Below, one piece after another: positions 17,498 through 25,764 of a stretch of DNA of 26,050 nt. Below the pieces are notes generated by a model that saw only the letters and a program-made list of their open reading frames with translations, had not been told where the DNA came from and searched no databases. Source of the DNA: an uncultured Eubacterium sp. (GTDB taxonomy: Bacteria; Bacillota; Clostridia; Lachnospirales; Lachnospiraceae); the NCBI GenBank assembly GCA_934317205.1, contig CAKREL010000022.1:1-26050 (forward strand). The letters are read 5' to 3'. How positions within the stretch are numbered: position 1 is the stretch's first letter; every line of letters starts with the position of its first letter. The translations under genes were made by a program, and so were the position numbers.

Positions 17498-18518
17498 TTA
17501 ATTCTCCTTCCATACGCTTCGTAAACAGAATATCATGATTCACCAACCGGTAAAAATCCCGTTTCATTTCCTCAAAAGTCTGATCTCCCATTCCCATGAT
17601 CCACATCATTTTTGTAATGGTTGCTTCCAATGTCATATCATAAGCTTCCAGGATTTTGAAATCCAGTTTTACCTTTTTTCCTACCTCATACACGGTCATA
17701 TTGCTGCCTTCATTGGCCACCTGTGTCGTCATGACAAGGATTTTTCCCTTATCTTTCCACTTGTTCATCTGCGCATAAAATTCATCCAACAGTGACTCCG
17801 GAATTCCGCCCACGCCAAAGCTTTCCACAACCAGACAGTCGTACCTTTCAAACAGATAAGGCAAAATATCCGGCTGCATACCCGGAATCAGCTTCAGTAC
17901 GTACACGCTGTTTTTCATTTCATAATAAAACCGCACAGGTCCGGTATATGGCATTTCTGTGATATAGCGCACAATCATACCATCCTGTATCACCGCCTGA
18001 TATGGGAAATTAATACTACAAAATGCATTGTAGCTTTTTGCACGCTCTTTTCTGGCTCTCGTTCCAACAATGACTTTTCCGTCAAACACAATGTTAACAT
18101 CCTGTGAATCGTTATCAGAGGCATAGATGAAACTGTCCAGCAAGTTCGTTTTTGCATCTGTCACGTCCATCTCAATCGGCTTTTGTGCTCCGGTAATAAC
18201 AATTGGTTTTCTGGAATTCTGGATCATATAAGACAGCGCGGCTGCTGTGTATGCCAGCGTATCCGTACCATGGCAGATGACAAATCCGTCATATTTGTCA
18301 TAGTTTTCCTGCACGGTCTTTGCCAGCAATTTCCAGTGCTCCGGTGTCACATTCGTGCTGTCCAGATTGCACACTTGCAGGGAATCTACCTCACAGATTT
18401 TGCTGACTGCCGGAATATAATTTAAAATATCTTCTGCGGAAAGGCCAGGCGCCAGTCCGTATTCTGTCTGCTTGGAGGCAATGGTGCCTCCGGTTCCTAT
18501 CATCAATATGTTTTTCAT
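17481..18518 (-). CDS. ansA: L-asparaginase, type I (cytoplasmic)
   Basis: The product has 345 residues from the ATG at 18518, which has AAGGA six bases upstream and yields the canonical start MKNILMIGTGGTIAS; the longer frame to 18593 adds 25 residues with no family similarity. Catalytic residues are visible: Thr12 (GTGGTIAS), Thr85-Asp86 (CHGTDTLAYTAAAL) and Lys161 (RKERAKSY). ITGAQKP and SFGVGGIPE are further family motifs. No signal peptide, so it is the cytoplasmic low-affinity class that hydrolyses asparagine to aspartate and ammonia. It begins 43 bases after the pdxR stop, with no hairpin between, and overlaps the kinase gene downstream, so pdxR-ansA-kinase may be one transcript. Confidence 0.93.
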   Translation of the reverse strand: MKNILMIGTGGTIASKQTEYGLAPGLSAEDILNYIPAVSKICEVDSLQVCNLDSTNVTPEHWKLLAKTVQENYDKYDGFVICHGTDTLAYTAAALSYMIQNSRKPIVITGAQKPIEMDVTDAKTNLLDSFIYASDNDSQDVNIVFDGKVIVGTRARKERAKSYNAFCSINFPYQAVIQDGMIVRYITEMPYTGPVRFYYEMKNSVYVLKLIPGMQPDILPYLFERYDCLVVESFGVGGIPESLLDEFYAQMNKWKDKGKILVMTTQVANEGSNMTVYEVGKKVKLDFKILEAYDMTLEATITKMMWIMGMGDQTFEEMKRDFYRLVNHDILFTKRMEGELNGKKH

Positions 18519-18561
18519 CGTTGTTCCTTTTACTTCTCTTATTTTGTATGTTCTTCTAAAA

Positions 18562-19962
18562 TCATTCTGACAACAGCTGACTGATCCTTTCACAGGCTGC
18601 CGGTATCTTTTCCAAATCGACGCTGGAATAATTAATGATAAAATAATGCTCCCGGCTGTTTTCTGCTGTCAGGAAGTATTCTGACAACGGACGCATTTTT
18701 ATTCCCTGTTGCATCAATTGTTCCGAAAGGCACTGATCTGACAATTCCGTCTGCAAATGCAGCAGAAAATGTAATCCTGAATCATTTTCTATAATCTGGC
18801 ATTTTTCCTTCAGGGAGCTGTGCTCGATCGCCTCAATTAGCTTTTTACGCTGTCTGCTGTAAAAAAGCCTCATCCGGTTGATATGTTTTTCAAAATACCC
18901 CTGATCAATAAAAGCTGCCAGGGTATACTGCTCAAAATTTGACACCGTACAGGAATAAAAAGAAAGCTGCCGGTAAAATTGATTCGCCAGATGCACCGGC
19001 AGGATCATGTAACTGATACGGATTGTCGGCGTCAATGATTTGGAAAACGTATTCATATATATTACTTTTTCACAGGCATCCATACTGAATAACGTTGGCA
19101 AGGGCTTTCCATTTGGACGGAATTCACTGTCATAATCATCCTCTATGATATAACGTCCGTTTTTTTCATTGGCCCAGGCCAATACTTCATATCTTCGGTG
19201 CGCAGGCATAGTAATCCCACTTGGAAAATGATGCCCCGGGCTGATATGCGCAATGTCAGCTCCTGATTTTCGCAGCCCTTCTACGGTAATACCATCCTCG
19301 TCCATGTCCGCATAACGACAAATGATCTGATGCTGCTGATAAATCTGTACCAGTTTTTTATATCCCGGATTTTCAATACAATATTCCCTGTCATTTCCAA
19401 GCAGCTGCACCAGCATACCATACAAATACTCGGTTCCGGCTCCCATGACGATCTGATTCGCATCCACCAGCATCCCCCGAAATGACTTCAGATACTCCGC
19501 AATGGCTTTTCGCAGTTCATAAATTCCTCCTGTGGGAGAAACTTTCATCAGATCCCGACTACGATTAGACATCGCTTCCCGTAGTAGTTTCGCCCAAATG
19601 GAAAAAGGAAAACGTTCCGAATCCACCTTATTTCCAGACAGATCAATGTCATATCTCACTGGTTCTGCCGGCACACGAATATCCAGTGAGATATGACTCT
19701 CCTTCGGAATCCGTTTTATCTCTTCGATATCCGACACATAATACCCCTTCTTTGGAATGGTATAAATATAGCCTTCACTGATCAACTGGTCATAAGCATT
19801 CTGGATCGTTATGGTACTAATGCCATTGTGCGTCGCAAAGGTCCGTTTGGATGGCAGCTTCTCCCCCGGCTGTAAAATCCCCGTTATAATATCGTGTTTC
19901 ATACATTGATATACCTGCTCATAAAGTGGTACATCATTGTGTTCAAAGACATATGTCAACAT
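18562..19962 (-). CDS. pdxR: MocR/PdxR-type regulator (GntR HTH fused to aminotransferase fold)
   Basis: The product has 466 residues, as usual for MocR proteins. Residues 1-75 are a GntR winged helix (PLYEQVYQCMKHDIITGIL; GEKLPSKRTFATHNGIST; AYDQLISEGYIY). Residues about 105-466 are a type I aminotransferase-like fold, with the PLP-binding Lys in NTFSKSLTPTIRISY and IIEDDYDSEFR as family landmarks. AGGAGG lies before the ATG. It is divergent from pdxS-pdxT, the classical arrangement for PdxR. PdxR proteins sense PLP through the aminotransferase domain and activate pdxST when PLP is low while repressing themselves. The gene symbol rests on this context plus the domain pair. Confidence 0.92.
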   Translation of the reverse strand: MLTYVFEHNDVPLYEQVYQCMKHDIITGILQPGEKLPSKRTFATHNGISTITIQNAYDQLISEGYIYTIPKKGYYVSDIEEIKRIPKESHISLDIRVPAEPVRYDIDLSGNKVDSERFPFSIWAKLLREAMSNRSRDLMKVSPTGGIYELRKAIAEYLKSFRGMLVDANQIVMGAGTEYLYGMLVQLLGNDREYCIENPGYKKLVQIYQQHQIICRYADMDEDGITVEGLRKSGADIAHISPGHHFPSGITMPAHRRYEVLAWANEKNGRYIIEDDYDSEFRPNGKPLPTLFSMDACEKVIYMNTFSKSLTPTIRISYMILPVHLANQFYRQLSFYSCTVSNFEQYTLAAFIDQGYFEKHINRMRLFYSRQRKKLIEAIEHSSLKEKCQIIENDSGLHFLLHLQTELSDQCLSEQLMQQGIKMRPLSEYFLTAENSREHYFIINYSSVDLEKIPAACERISQLLSE

Positions 19963-20026
19963 GGCTTCCCCTCCTGTCTGACATCTGTTTTTTTATCAGT
20001 TTGATTATTTTTTTATAACCAGTTCC

Positions 20027-20055
20027 ATTATATAATAGGCATCAGCAAATGGCAA
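20027..20055 (-). promoter_or_regulatory. pdxR promoter
   Basis: On the minus strand TTGCCA (20050-20055) and TATAAT (20027-20032) are separated by exactly 17 bases, about 65 bases before the pdxR ATG. The proposed PdxR sites lie just upstream (20072-20095). Confidence 0.6.
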
Positions 20056-20071
20056 TCACAACGATACAAAT

Positions 20072-20095
20072 TGCTCAGATAGCACAATGAGCACA
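20072..20095. promoter_or_regulatory. Candidate PdxR-binding region between pdxR and pdxS
   Basis: TGCTCA (20072-20077) and TGAGCA (20088-20093) form a perfect inverted repeat with a 10-base spacer. AGCACA also occurs twice directly (20081-20086 and 20090-20095), nine bases apart. MocR-type regulators bind pairs of short repeats in the divergent region, so this is the best site in the 189-base gap. The pdxS side has a TATAAT at 20128-20133, but it lies so close to the start codon that I cannot assign a firm promoter. Confidence 0.5.
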
Positions 20096-20151
20096 GACTG
20101 TACGGATTGCAGAAGTAAAACACTATTTATAATGTATGGAGGATTTTACAA

Positions 20152-21027
20152 ATGGACAAAAAACAGTATGAATTAAACAAAGGACTTGCACAGATGTTAA
20201 AAGGCGGTGTCATCATGGATGTTACCACACCGGAGCAGGCAAAGATCGCAGAAGCAGCGGGTGCCTGCGCTGTCATGGCTCTGGAGCGTATCCCGGCAGA
20301 TATCCGCGCAGCCGGTGGTGTTTCCCGTATGAGTGACCCGAAAATGATCAAAGGGATCCAGGAAGCTGTCAGCATCCCTGTTATGGCGAAATGCCGCATC
20401 GGACATTTCGTAGAGGCACAGCTGCTGCAGGCTATCGAAATTGATTACATTGATGAATCCGAAGTTTTGTCTCCTGCAGATGATGTATATCATATCGATA
20501 AAACACAGTTCCAGGTTCCTTTCGTATGTGGCGCGAGAGATCTTGGGGAAGCACTCCGCCGCATCAACGAAGGTGCATCCATGATCCGTACCAAAGGCGA
20601 ACCTGGTACAGGTGACGTCGTTCAGGCTGTCCGCCATATGCGAAAAATGAATGCTGATATTCGTCGTATCACTTCCATGCGCACAGACGAACTTTTTGAG
20701 GAAGCAAAACAGCTCCAGGTTCCATATGAGCTGGTACTGTATGTACACGAAAACGGCAAACTTCCGGTCGTAAACTTTGCAGCCGGCGGCGTAGCAACTC
20801 CGGCTGATGCAGCCCTGATGATGCAGCTTGGTGCAGAAGGTGTCTTTGTGGGCTCCGGAATCTTCAAATCAGGCAATCCGGCAAAGCGTGCATCTGCCAT
20901 CGTTCAGGCTGTTACCAACTACACTGATGCAAAACTGATCGCAGAACTATCGGAAGATCTCGGCGAAGCGATGGTTGGCATAAATCCAAGTGAAATTCAG
21001 ATTATTATGGAAGAGCGGGGTAAATAG
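20152..21027 (+). CDS. pdxS: Pyridoxal 5'-phosphate synthase, synthase subunit PdxS (Pdx1)
   Basis: The product has 291 residues, the standard length, and is a (beta/alpha)8 barrel. Nearly every family motif is present: the first phosphate-site Lys in [13 protein letters not shown], the second catalytic Lys in [40 protein letters not shown] near the start (given here only in part) and [20 protein letters not shown]. With PdxT it makes PLP from ribose 5-phosphate, glyceraldehyde 3-phosphate and glutamine-derived ammonia. GGAGG lies nine bases before the ATG. The pdxT start follows its stop by two bases. Confidence 0.98.
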   Translation: MDKKQYELNKGLAQMLKGGVIMDVTTPEQAKIAEAAGACAVMALERIPADIRAAGGVSRMSDPKMIKGIQEAVSIPVMAKCRIGHFVEAQLLQAIEIDYIDESEVLSPADDVYHIDKTQFQVPFVCGARDLGEALRRINEGASMIRTKGEPGTGDVVQAVRHMRKMNADIRRITSMRTDELFEEAKQLQVPYELVLYVHENGKLPVVNFAAGGVATPADAALMMQLGAEGVFVGSGIFKSGNPAKRASAIVQAVTNYTDAKLIAELSEDLGEAMVGINPSEIQIIMEERGK

Positions 21028-21029
21028 AA

Positions 21030-21632
21030 ATGACCATCGGCGTACTTGCCGTTCAGGGAGCATTCATCGAACATGAACACATGTTAGAAAAACTTGGTAT
21101 TCCCTGTATCGAAATAAGAAAAAAAGAAGATTTGTCCCATATCGACGGTATCATTCTCCCTGGCGGCGAAAGCACCGTTCAGGGGCAGCTTCTGGATAAA
21201 TTAGATATGAAAGAAACACTAAGAACTATGATTTCTGATGGACTTCCGGTATTGGCTACCTGCGCAGGTCTGATCCTTCTGGCGGAACATATCGGGGAAA
21301 AAGAAGCGCCACATCTTGGAACTATGCCGGTCACGGTCAGGCGGAATGCCTATGGCAGACAGCTTTCCAGTTTTATGACGACTGCCGCTATCCAAGAAAT
21401 CGGGGATTATCCGATGGTATTTATCCGTGCGCCATATATTACAGATATTCATAACAATCATGTTGAAATTCTATCCGTGGTAGACGGACACATTGTAGCT
21501 GCGCAGTATGAGAATCAGATTGGGTTGGCCTTTCATCCGGAAATGACGGACGATATCAGGCTTCACCAACATTTTATCAATCTGGTCAAATCCAGAAAAT
21601 CATGCATATCTGAGTTAGATTTTATTCCATAA
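21030..21632 (+). CDS. pdxT: Pyridoxal 5'-phosphate synthase, glutaminase subunit PdxT (Pdx2)
   Basis: The product has 200 residues, a class I glutamine amidotransferase. The catalytic triad is visible: Cys in VLATCAGLILLAE, and His and Glu in LAFHPEMTDD. The glycine loop reads LPGGESTVQG, where most PdxT proteins have GGESTT. It supplies ammonia to PdxS through a tunnel in the PdxS-PdxT complex. It is translated directly after pdxS (2-base gap) and ends before a degenerate dispersed repeat and a terminator. Confidence 0.96.
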   Translation: MTIGVLAVQGAFIEHEHMLEKLGIPCIEIRKKEDLSHIDGIILPGGESTVQGQLLDKLDMKETLRTMISDGLPVLATCAGLILLAEHIGEKEAPHLGTMPVTVRRNAYGRQLSSFMTTAAIQEIGDYPMVFIRAPYITDIHNNHVEILSVVDGHIVAAQYENQIGLAFHPEMTDDIRLHQHFINLVKSRKSCISELDFIP

Positions 21633-21645
21633 TCCAGACATGCTG

Positions 21646-21691
21646 TAAAGCGGACATTCGCAATCCATTTTCACTACTTGCTCATGAACGC
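21646..21691 (-). repeat. Degenerate partial copy of the dispersed intergenic repeat (copy 2)
   Basis: These 46 bases match the reverse complement of 4732-4777 with three differences. The differences fall in the hairpin arm (TCCATTTT for TCCGCTTT), so the stem of copy 1 is lost here. Only the terminal part of the element is present. Confidence 0.8.
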
Positions 21692-21713
21692 TCTACTGAT
21701 TATACCCCCAAAA

Positions 21714-21747
21714 GAGCTGTCGTTCTATTTTTTCAGAACGACAGCTC
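21714..21747. terminator. Intrinsic terminator between convergent pdxT and PII-like genes
   Basis: Perfect 13-bp arms, GAGCTGTCGTTCT (21714-21726) and its complement (21735-21747), with an 8-base loop. The minus-strand side is followed by TTTT, and the plus-strand side by CACTTTAATT, so it mainly ends the DUF1538-PII operon but can serve both. Confidence 0.8.
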
Positions 21748-21754
21748 ACTTTAA

Positions 21755-22444
21755 TTAAATACCCGCTACCGAATCTATTGGTAATGACATAACAATTCCC
21801 TGTGCCTCACTGTGCATACCACATTTTTCTCCAATACATTTCATAAGATTTACCTTGTTTGATGACTCAGTCAAAATCAATACAATCTCTTTCTCATCCT
21901 GAACGCTGAGTCCCCAAAAACTGGTTGCTTCTTTATTTCCGATACGCCGGCTACGAATTACGGTGCCGCCTTTTACGCCTTCCGCACGCACCACTTCCAT
22001 AACTTCCTCGCTGAAACCTCTGTTTACGATTGCTGCAACAAGTGTATATTTTGTTTCTGACATACCATTTTCTTCCTTTCCTGCTATATTCAGCAATTCT
22101 TTTCCTGTATTTCGGGCAAGAATGCGTAAAATCAGATTATTGGCTCCATTTAATGGTATCGTAAATGCAATACCACTGTTTGCTCTGTTTAATTGTAATT
22201 CAGAACTCAACTTATTTATGAGAATTTCTGATAAATTTTTCGGAATCATACTTATGAGGACACTTTTGTCAATGTTTCCAAGTCCAAGTACATCCATAAT
22301 CTCACTTGTAGCTGTTCCCTCTGCATGAAAGCGATATTGCAATGGCAATGCGCCCTTTCGAAACATTTCCGCAGCCTGGTCAGCAAGCTTTGGTGTGGCG
22401 ATCAACACTAATAACTGAAAAGATACTTTTTTCTCATTTTCCAT
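21755..22444 (-). CDS. Tandem PII-like signal protein paired with the DUF1538 membrane protein
   Basis: The product has 229 residues with two PII-type ferredoxin-fold repeats, about 7-110 and 128-229. The second is the clearer: TLVAAIVNRGFSEEVMEVV, then GVKGGTVIRSRRIG, a short T-loop region (NKEATSFWGL), EIVLILTESS and the closing GIVMSLPIDSVAGI. The first repeat is more divergent (LVLIATPKLADQAAEMF; GIAFTIPLNGA). PII proteins bind nucleotides or other small ligands and gate partner proteins, often transporters. The ATG follows the DUF1538 stop by two bases, and its ribosome binding site (GAGGAGG) lies in the end of that gene. A regulatory subunit of the membrane protein is therefore the natural reading. 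Classical GlnB/GlnK uridylylation motifs are not evident. Confidence 0.82.
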   Translation of the reverse strand: MENEKKVSFQLLVLIATPKLADQAAEMFRKGALPLQYRFHAEGTATSEIMDVLGLGNIDKSVLISMIPKNLSEILINKLSSELQLNRANSGIAFTIPLNGANNLILRILARNTGKELLNIAGKEENGMSETKYTLVAAIVNRGFSEEVMEVVRAEGVKGGTVIRSRRIGNKEATSFWGLSVQDEKEIVLILTESSNKVNLMKCIGEKCGMHSEAQGIVMSLPIDSVAGI

Positions 22445-22446
22445 TT

Positions 22447-23970
22447 TTACTCACCCTCCTCAAGATCAACGATCATATCACAATCATCGGCTATGACTGC
22501 CCTCTCTGTCTGAGTTCTCCTTGCTGTCTTTAACTTATAAACCAGCCCCATCAGCTGTATCGCGATCAGTGGTGTTAATGCAACAAGTGCAACCACGCCA
22601 AATGCATCGGTCATTAAGTTTCCTCCGAGAGCCTCACATACCCCAATACTAAGAGGCAACAGGAAGGTTGATGTCATTGGACCGCTGGCAACACCACCTG
22701 AATCAAATCCAATACCGACAAAGATATCCGGAACAAATCGAGACAATATGAGTGCAATAAAATATCCAGGAATCACAAACCAATGAATGGAAACCCCTGT
22801 AAGGACACGAAGCATTGCCAGAGCAACACTGGCAGCTACACCAATTGACATACAACGATCCATCATTTTTACTGAAATCGCACCATCTGTAACTGTCTCT
22901 ACCTGATGGTTCAGCACTTGAATTGCCGGTTCTGCTTTTACGATATAATAACCGATCAGTGCTCCAATAGGAAGCAAGATCCAATTAAAGGACAATCCCG
23001 CCAGTTTCTTCCCAAGATAAGCTCCAACCGGTGCAAAACCAACGTTTGCACCGCAAAGAAACAGCACCAGACCAATATATGTATATAGAAAACCAATCAA
23101 AATGCGTTGGATCTGCCTCTTATGATACCTTCCGGTAAGCATTTGAAATATAAAAAATACTACAATAATCGGCAGCAGTGCTACCAGAACTTCACGGGCA
23201 TATAATGGCAATCCACTGGCAAATACGCGAGCAACATCCTGTGTTGTGACAACTGTTTCCAAATCTTCAAGGACATACGCTGCCTGAGTAGGTTTATAGA
23301 AACAGCCCAGGATTAAGACAGCCAATATCGGGCCTATACTAGAAAGTGCGACCAGTCCGAAACTATCATCTGCTGAATTCTTATCACTTCGCACAGAAGC
23401 AAGTCCCACACCCACTGCCATAATGAAAGGTACTGTCATAGGTCCTGTTGTAACACCACCAGAATCAAAAGCAACAGCTAAAAACTCTTTCGGCACAAAG
23501 AATGAGGTAAGAATCAGCGCCGCATAACAAATAATCAATAACACAGACAAACTGATTTTATATCGGATACGAACAAGCGCAAGTGCAAGAAACAAACCAA
23601 CTCCAAGTGCCACGGTTATAATCAATACCATATTCGGGACAGATGGAACCTGATTAGCAAGAATCTGCAGATCCGGCTCTGATATTGTAATGATGACTCC
23701 CATAATAAAACCTGTCAGTAAAACAGTAATGAGCTTTTTCAATTTGGAAATCTGTACACCTACACCTTCTCCGATCGGTGTCATAGACATCTCTGCACCA
23801 AGCTGAAAGAATCCCATTCCAACGATCAGCATCAATGCACCGGTAAGGAACATAACGATACTGCCAAGCTCCATAGGAATCAGAAAAATGCTGATCATTA
23901 AAACAATACCGGTAATTGGAAGAACTGCTGATAGTGACTCTCTGATTTTCTCTTTTAACTTTAAATTCAA
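22447..23970 (-). CDS. DUF1538 family membrane transporter, two fused repeats
   Basis: The product has 507 residues from a TTG at 23970 with AGGAGG seven bases upstream; no ATG fits as well. It is a polytopic membrane protein made of two homologous halves. Repeat landmarks are FDSGGVTTGPMT (168-179) with SFGLVALSSIGPILAVLI, and FDSGGVASGPMT (422-433) with AFGVVALVALTPLIAIQL; SEPD (97-100) and AEPA (346-349) also correspond. It ends in an acidic cytoplasmic tail (VDLEEGE). I recall paired DUF1538 proteins (UmpA/UmpB of Halomonas) being reported as a cation/proton antiporter; here both halves are in one chain. Together with the adjoining PII-like protein it is probably a ligand-gated ion transporter, but the ion is unknown. 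Confidence 0.88.
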   Translation of the reverse strand: MNLKLKEKIRESLSAVLPITGIVLMISIFLIPMELGSIVMFLTGALMLIVGMGFFQLGAEMSMTPIGEGVGVQISKLKKLITVLLTGFIMGVIITISEPDLQILANQVPSVPNMVLIITVALGVGLFLALALVRIRYKISLSVLLIICYAALILTSFFVPKEFLAVAFDSGGVTTGPMTVPFIMAVGVGLASVRSDKNSADDSFGLVALSSIGPILAVLILGCFYKPTQAAYVLEDLETVVTTQDVARVFASGLPLYAREVLVALLPIIVVFFIFQMLTGRYHKRQIQRILIGFLYTYIGLVLFLCGANVGFAPVGAYLGKKLAGLSFNWILLPIGALIGYYIVKAEPAIQVLNHQVETVTDGAISVKMMDRCMSIGVAASVALAMLRVLTGVSIHWFVIPGYFIALILSRFVPDIFVGIGFDSGGVASGPMTSTFLLPLSIGVCEALGGNLMTDAFGVVALVALTPLIAIQLMGLVYKLKTARRTQTERAVIADDCDMIVDLEEGE

Positions 23971-24016
23971 ATTGTGCCCTCCTTCTAAATATCATGATAT
24001 ATGGAATATTTGCTCA

Positions 24017-24256
24017 TCATCTACGGTATTTTCTGTCCCAGACTTTATTTTCTCCCGGTTTCGGAACCACGTTTTGAGTTGCTGTATAAAGGTCTTCTGC
24101 AATAGTTTCAAACAGCATACCCTTTTTCAATACGATCTGGCTATAAAACATCTGAATTGCACTGGATGGAGAAATGCCAAGCTGAGAAAGAATGCTCTCA
24201 GCATTATCCTTGAGATTAGTATCTATTCTTGCATAAACAGCGGATGTATTTGCCAT
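24017..24256 (-). CDS. RelB/DinJ-family antitoxin, apparently without a toxin
   Basis: The product has 79 residues. The N-terminal ribbon-helix-helix of DinJ-type antitoxins is clear: SAVYARIDTNLKDNAESIL, then LGISPSSAIQMFYSQIVLKK, a highly typical pattern. The C-terminal part (TQNVVPKPGENKVWDRKYRR) is the usual flexible toxin-binding tail. It follows the HTH-HD gene by 11 bases, and AAGGAGC before its ATG overlaps the stop codon of that gene, so the two are co-translated. The usual YafQ/RelE toxin should follow, but the next gene is DUF1538. The gene therefore looks orphaned, or the HTH-HD protein has a partner role. Confidence 0.87.
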   Translation of the reverse strand: MANTSAVYARIDTNLKDNAESILSQLGISPSSAIQMFYSQIVLKKGMLFETIAEDLYTATQNVVPKPGENKVWDRKYRR

Positions 24257-24267
24257 AGTATCGCTCC

Positions 24268-25092
24268 TTAATATTGTCGCTTGATAGCTTCAATAACACT
24301 TGTCATATGATACTTTATAAGAAATATCTGATTGGAATACATCGGATATTCACTCTTTGCCTTTTGAAGTAATGGATATACAACACTTTCAGTTTCTTTG
24401 ATATATTCAACCAATTTTTCTTTCGAAAATCCTGCTGCCATTCCGGAAACATTATTACATCGGTCTAATAACTTAATCATCGTAGCAATCGGATTTCGTG
24501 AGATTCGTTGATAATATTGTTCGTTATCAATGCTATCAACTTTTGTCAAAAGCGATACTGCTTCTTTTGTCAGTTCATTTACTGGCAATTCATCAACCGT
24601 AACACCACAGTCTTCACATACATCGTGAAGCAATGCAGCCGAAACAATATTATCGTCGTCTAACCCCAATGCCAATGCGTGACACGCTATCAACAAAGGA
24701 TGATATATATAAGGAACTTTATCTTTTCCTTTTCGCACTTGCCCTTTATGTAATTCTCTTGCATAAGGTAACACTTTAGAAGTCTGATACAAGTTCTTTG
24801 CACTTGCATAGGTTTTCACATAAGTATACATTCTATCTTCATTGAACAATCGGTCTGATAAAGAATCCTGAAAATCGAGCAACACTCTTTCTTCTGTTTT
24901 TCCGGTCAGTAACCAATCTATACTCACTTGATAAAGCGAAGCAATGTCAACTAATTTATCAATTTCAGGAGTGGTTTCCCCACGTTCCCATAAACTAACC
25001 GCTTGAAAAGAAACATTTAATTTTTCAGCCACATCACTTTGTGTAAATTCTTTTTCTTTCCTTGCTTTCGCCAATCGTTCTGAAAATGTCAT
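24268..25092 (-). CDS. XRE-family HTH fused to a RelA/SpoT-type HD hydrolase domain
   Basis: The product has 274 residues. Residues 5-63 are an XRE helix-turn-helix (LAKARKEKEFTQSDVAEKL; VSFQAVSLWERGETTPEID). Residues about 105-215 are an HD domain of the (p)ppGpp-hydrolase type. Metal and catalytic positions are all present: His131 (PYIYHPLL), His156-Asp157 and Glu160-Asp161 (ALLHDVCEDCG), and Asp210 with Arg211 and Asn213 (KLLDRCNN). There is no synthetase domain, so by family it is a small alarmone hydrolase fused to a DNA-binding domain. AGGAGG lies eight bases before the ATG. The HD domain could equally act on another nucleotide. It precedes the DinJ-type antitoxin in one operon. Confidence 0.85.
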   Translation of the reverse strand: MTFSERLAKARKEKEFTQSDVAEKLNVSFQAVSLWERGETTPEIDKLVDIASLYQVSIDWLLTGKTEERVLLDFQDSLSDRLFNEDRMYTYVKTYASAKNLYQTSKVLPYARELHKGQVRKGKDKVPYIYHPLLIACHALALGLDDDNIVSAALLHDVCEDCGVTVDELPVNELTKEAVSLLTKVDSIDNEQYYQRISRNPIATMIKLLDRCNNVSGMAAGFSKEKLVEYIKETESVVYPLLQKAKSEYPMYSNQIFLIKYHMTSVIEAIKRQY

Positions 25093-25215
25093 TTGTATAT
25101 CCTCCTATTCAACTTCTTTTCCTTACAAGATAAGTGTAAACCATTGAAGTATCCAATAACAGCATACACACCTTGAATTGTATTTTTTTCATTCAATCAA
25201 TACTTGAAGTGCCTT

Positions 25216-25431
25216 TTATATGTCAGCATTTGCTTTCATAATCATCTGATTATATTGCTCTTTGACAGAATCCGGTGCAAGTATCTGAACCTTCCCACCA
25301 AAACCAAATACCCAGCCAAAGAAAGTTGGACTTGCTGATACTTCTGTTATCAATCGGAAGGAAGTCATATCATACGCAAGTGTTTTAACATTTTCTCCAA
25401 AACGGTCAATCATTGTTTTCAATTTCATCAA
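25216..25431 (-). pseudogene. C-terminal remnant of a WYL-domain transcriptional regulator
   Basis: About 70 codons remain of the C-terminal end of a WYL regulator: RFGENVKTLAYD, then FRLITEVSASPTFFGWVFGFG and KVQILAPDSVKEQY (the middle stretch begins FRLITEVSAS and continues PTFFGWVFGFG). This is the strand-helix pattern that closes WYL domains. The helix-turn-helix and the WYL motif itself are missing. The frame is cut at its 5' side near 25410-25431 by IS66 sequence. The remnant is unlikely to be functional. Confidence 0.7.
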
Positions 25432-25588
25432 AAAGAGACATCTGCCCCTCTAATGATAGGGAAGATGTCTTCTCAGATTTTGAACCGTATAATTTACGAG
25501 TCAGGAAATCAACCTGCTCTTTCAGGAGCTGGATCTGGTCTTCGAGTTCTTTGATATGATCCTTGTACTCCTGTTCTTTAGCCTTCAT
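25406..25588 (-). pseudogene. N-terminal fragment of IS66-family transposase (TnpC)
   Basis: The 60 codons begin with a coiled-coil (HIKELEDQIQLLKEQVDFL) followed by RKLYGSKSEK and LEGQMSLFDEIE, the N-terminal signature of IS66 transposases. A stop follows four residues after the signature; the full protein would be about 500 residues. AGAAGG lies 11 bases before the ATG. The sequence after the signature joins directly to the WYL-regulator remnant, so the rest of the element was deleted. Confidence 0.8.
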
Positions 25589-25764
25589 AGTATAATGATC
25601 CTTCTCGTTTTTGATATTTATATTTTATCATAAAACCACTGCTTTTTCCAGTATTTATAAGGGTTTTGATTGCGTAAATTTACCTTCGGAAATAGTAACG
25701 TAGAGATCTCCACGATGCGCTGACAAAGTATCAGGCTACGACTTGTAAATCCACTATACATCTT

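Noticed and set aside
20128..20133. TATAAT as the -10 of a pdxS promoter
   Set aside because: Transcription from it would begin inside or after the pdxS ribosome binding site, and no -35 at a proper distance is evident.
24602..24760. A RelA/SpoT synthetase domain in the HTH-HD protein
   Set aside because: Only the HD hydrolase motifs are present; the protein ends about 60 residues after the KLLDRCNN motif, with no synthetase signature.
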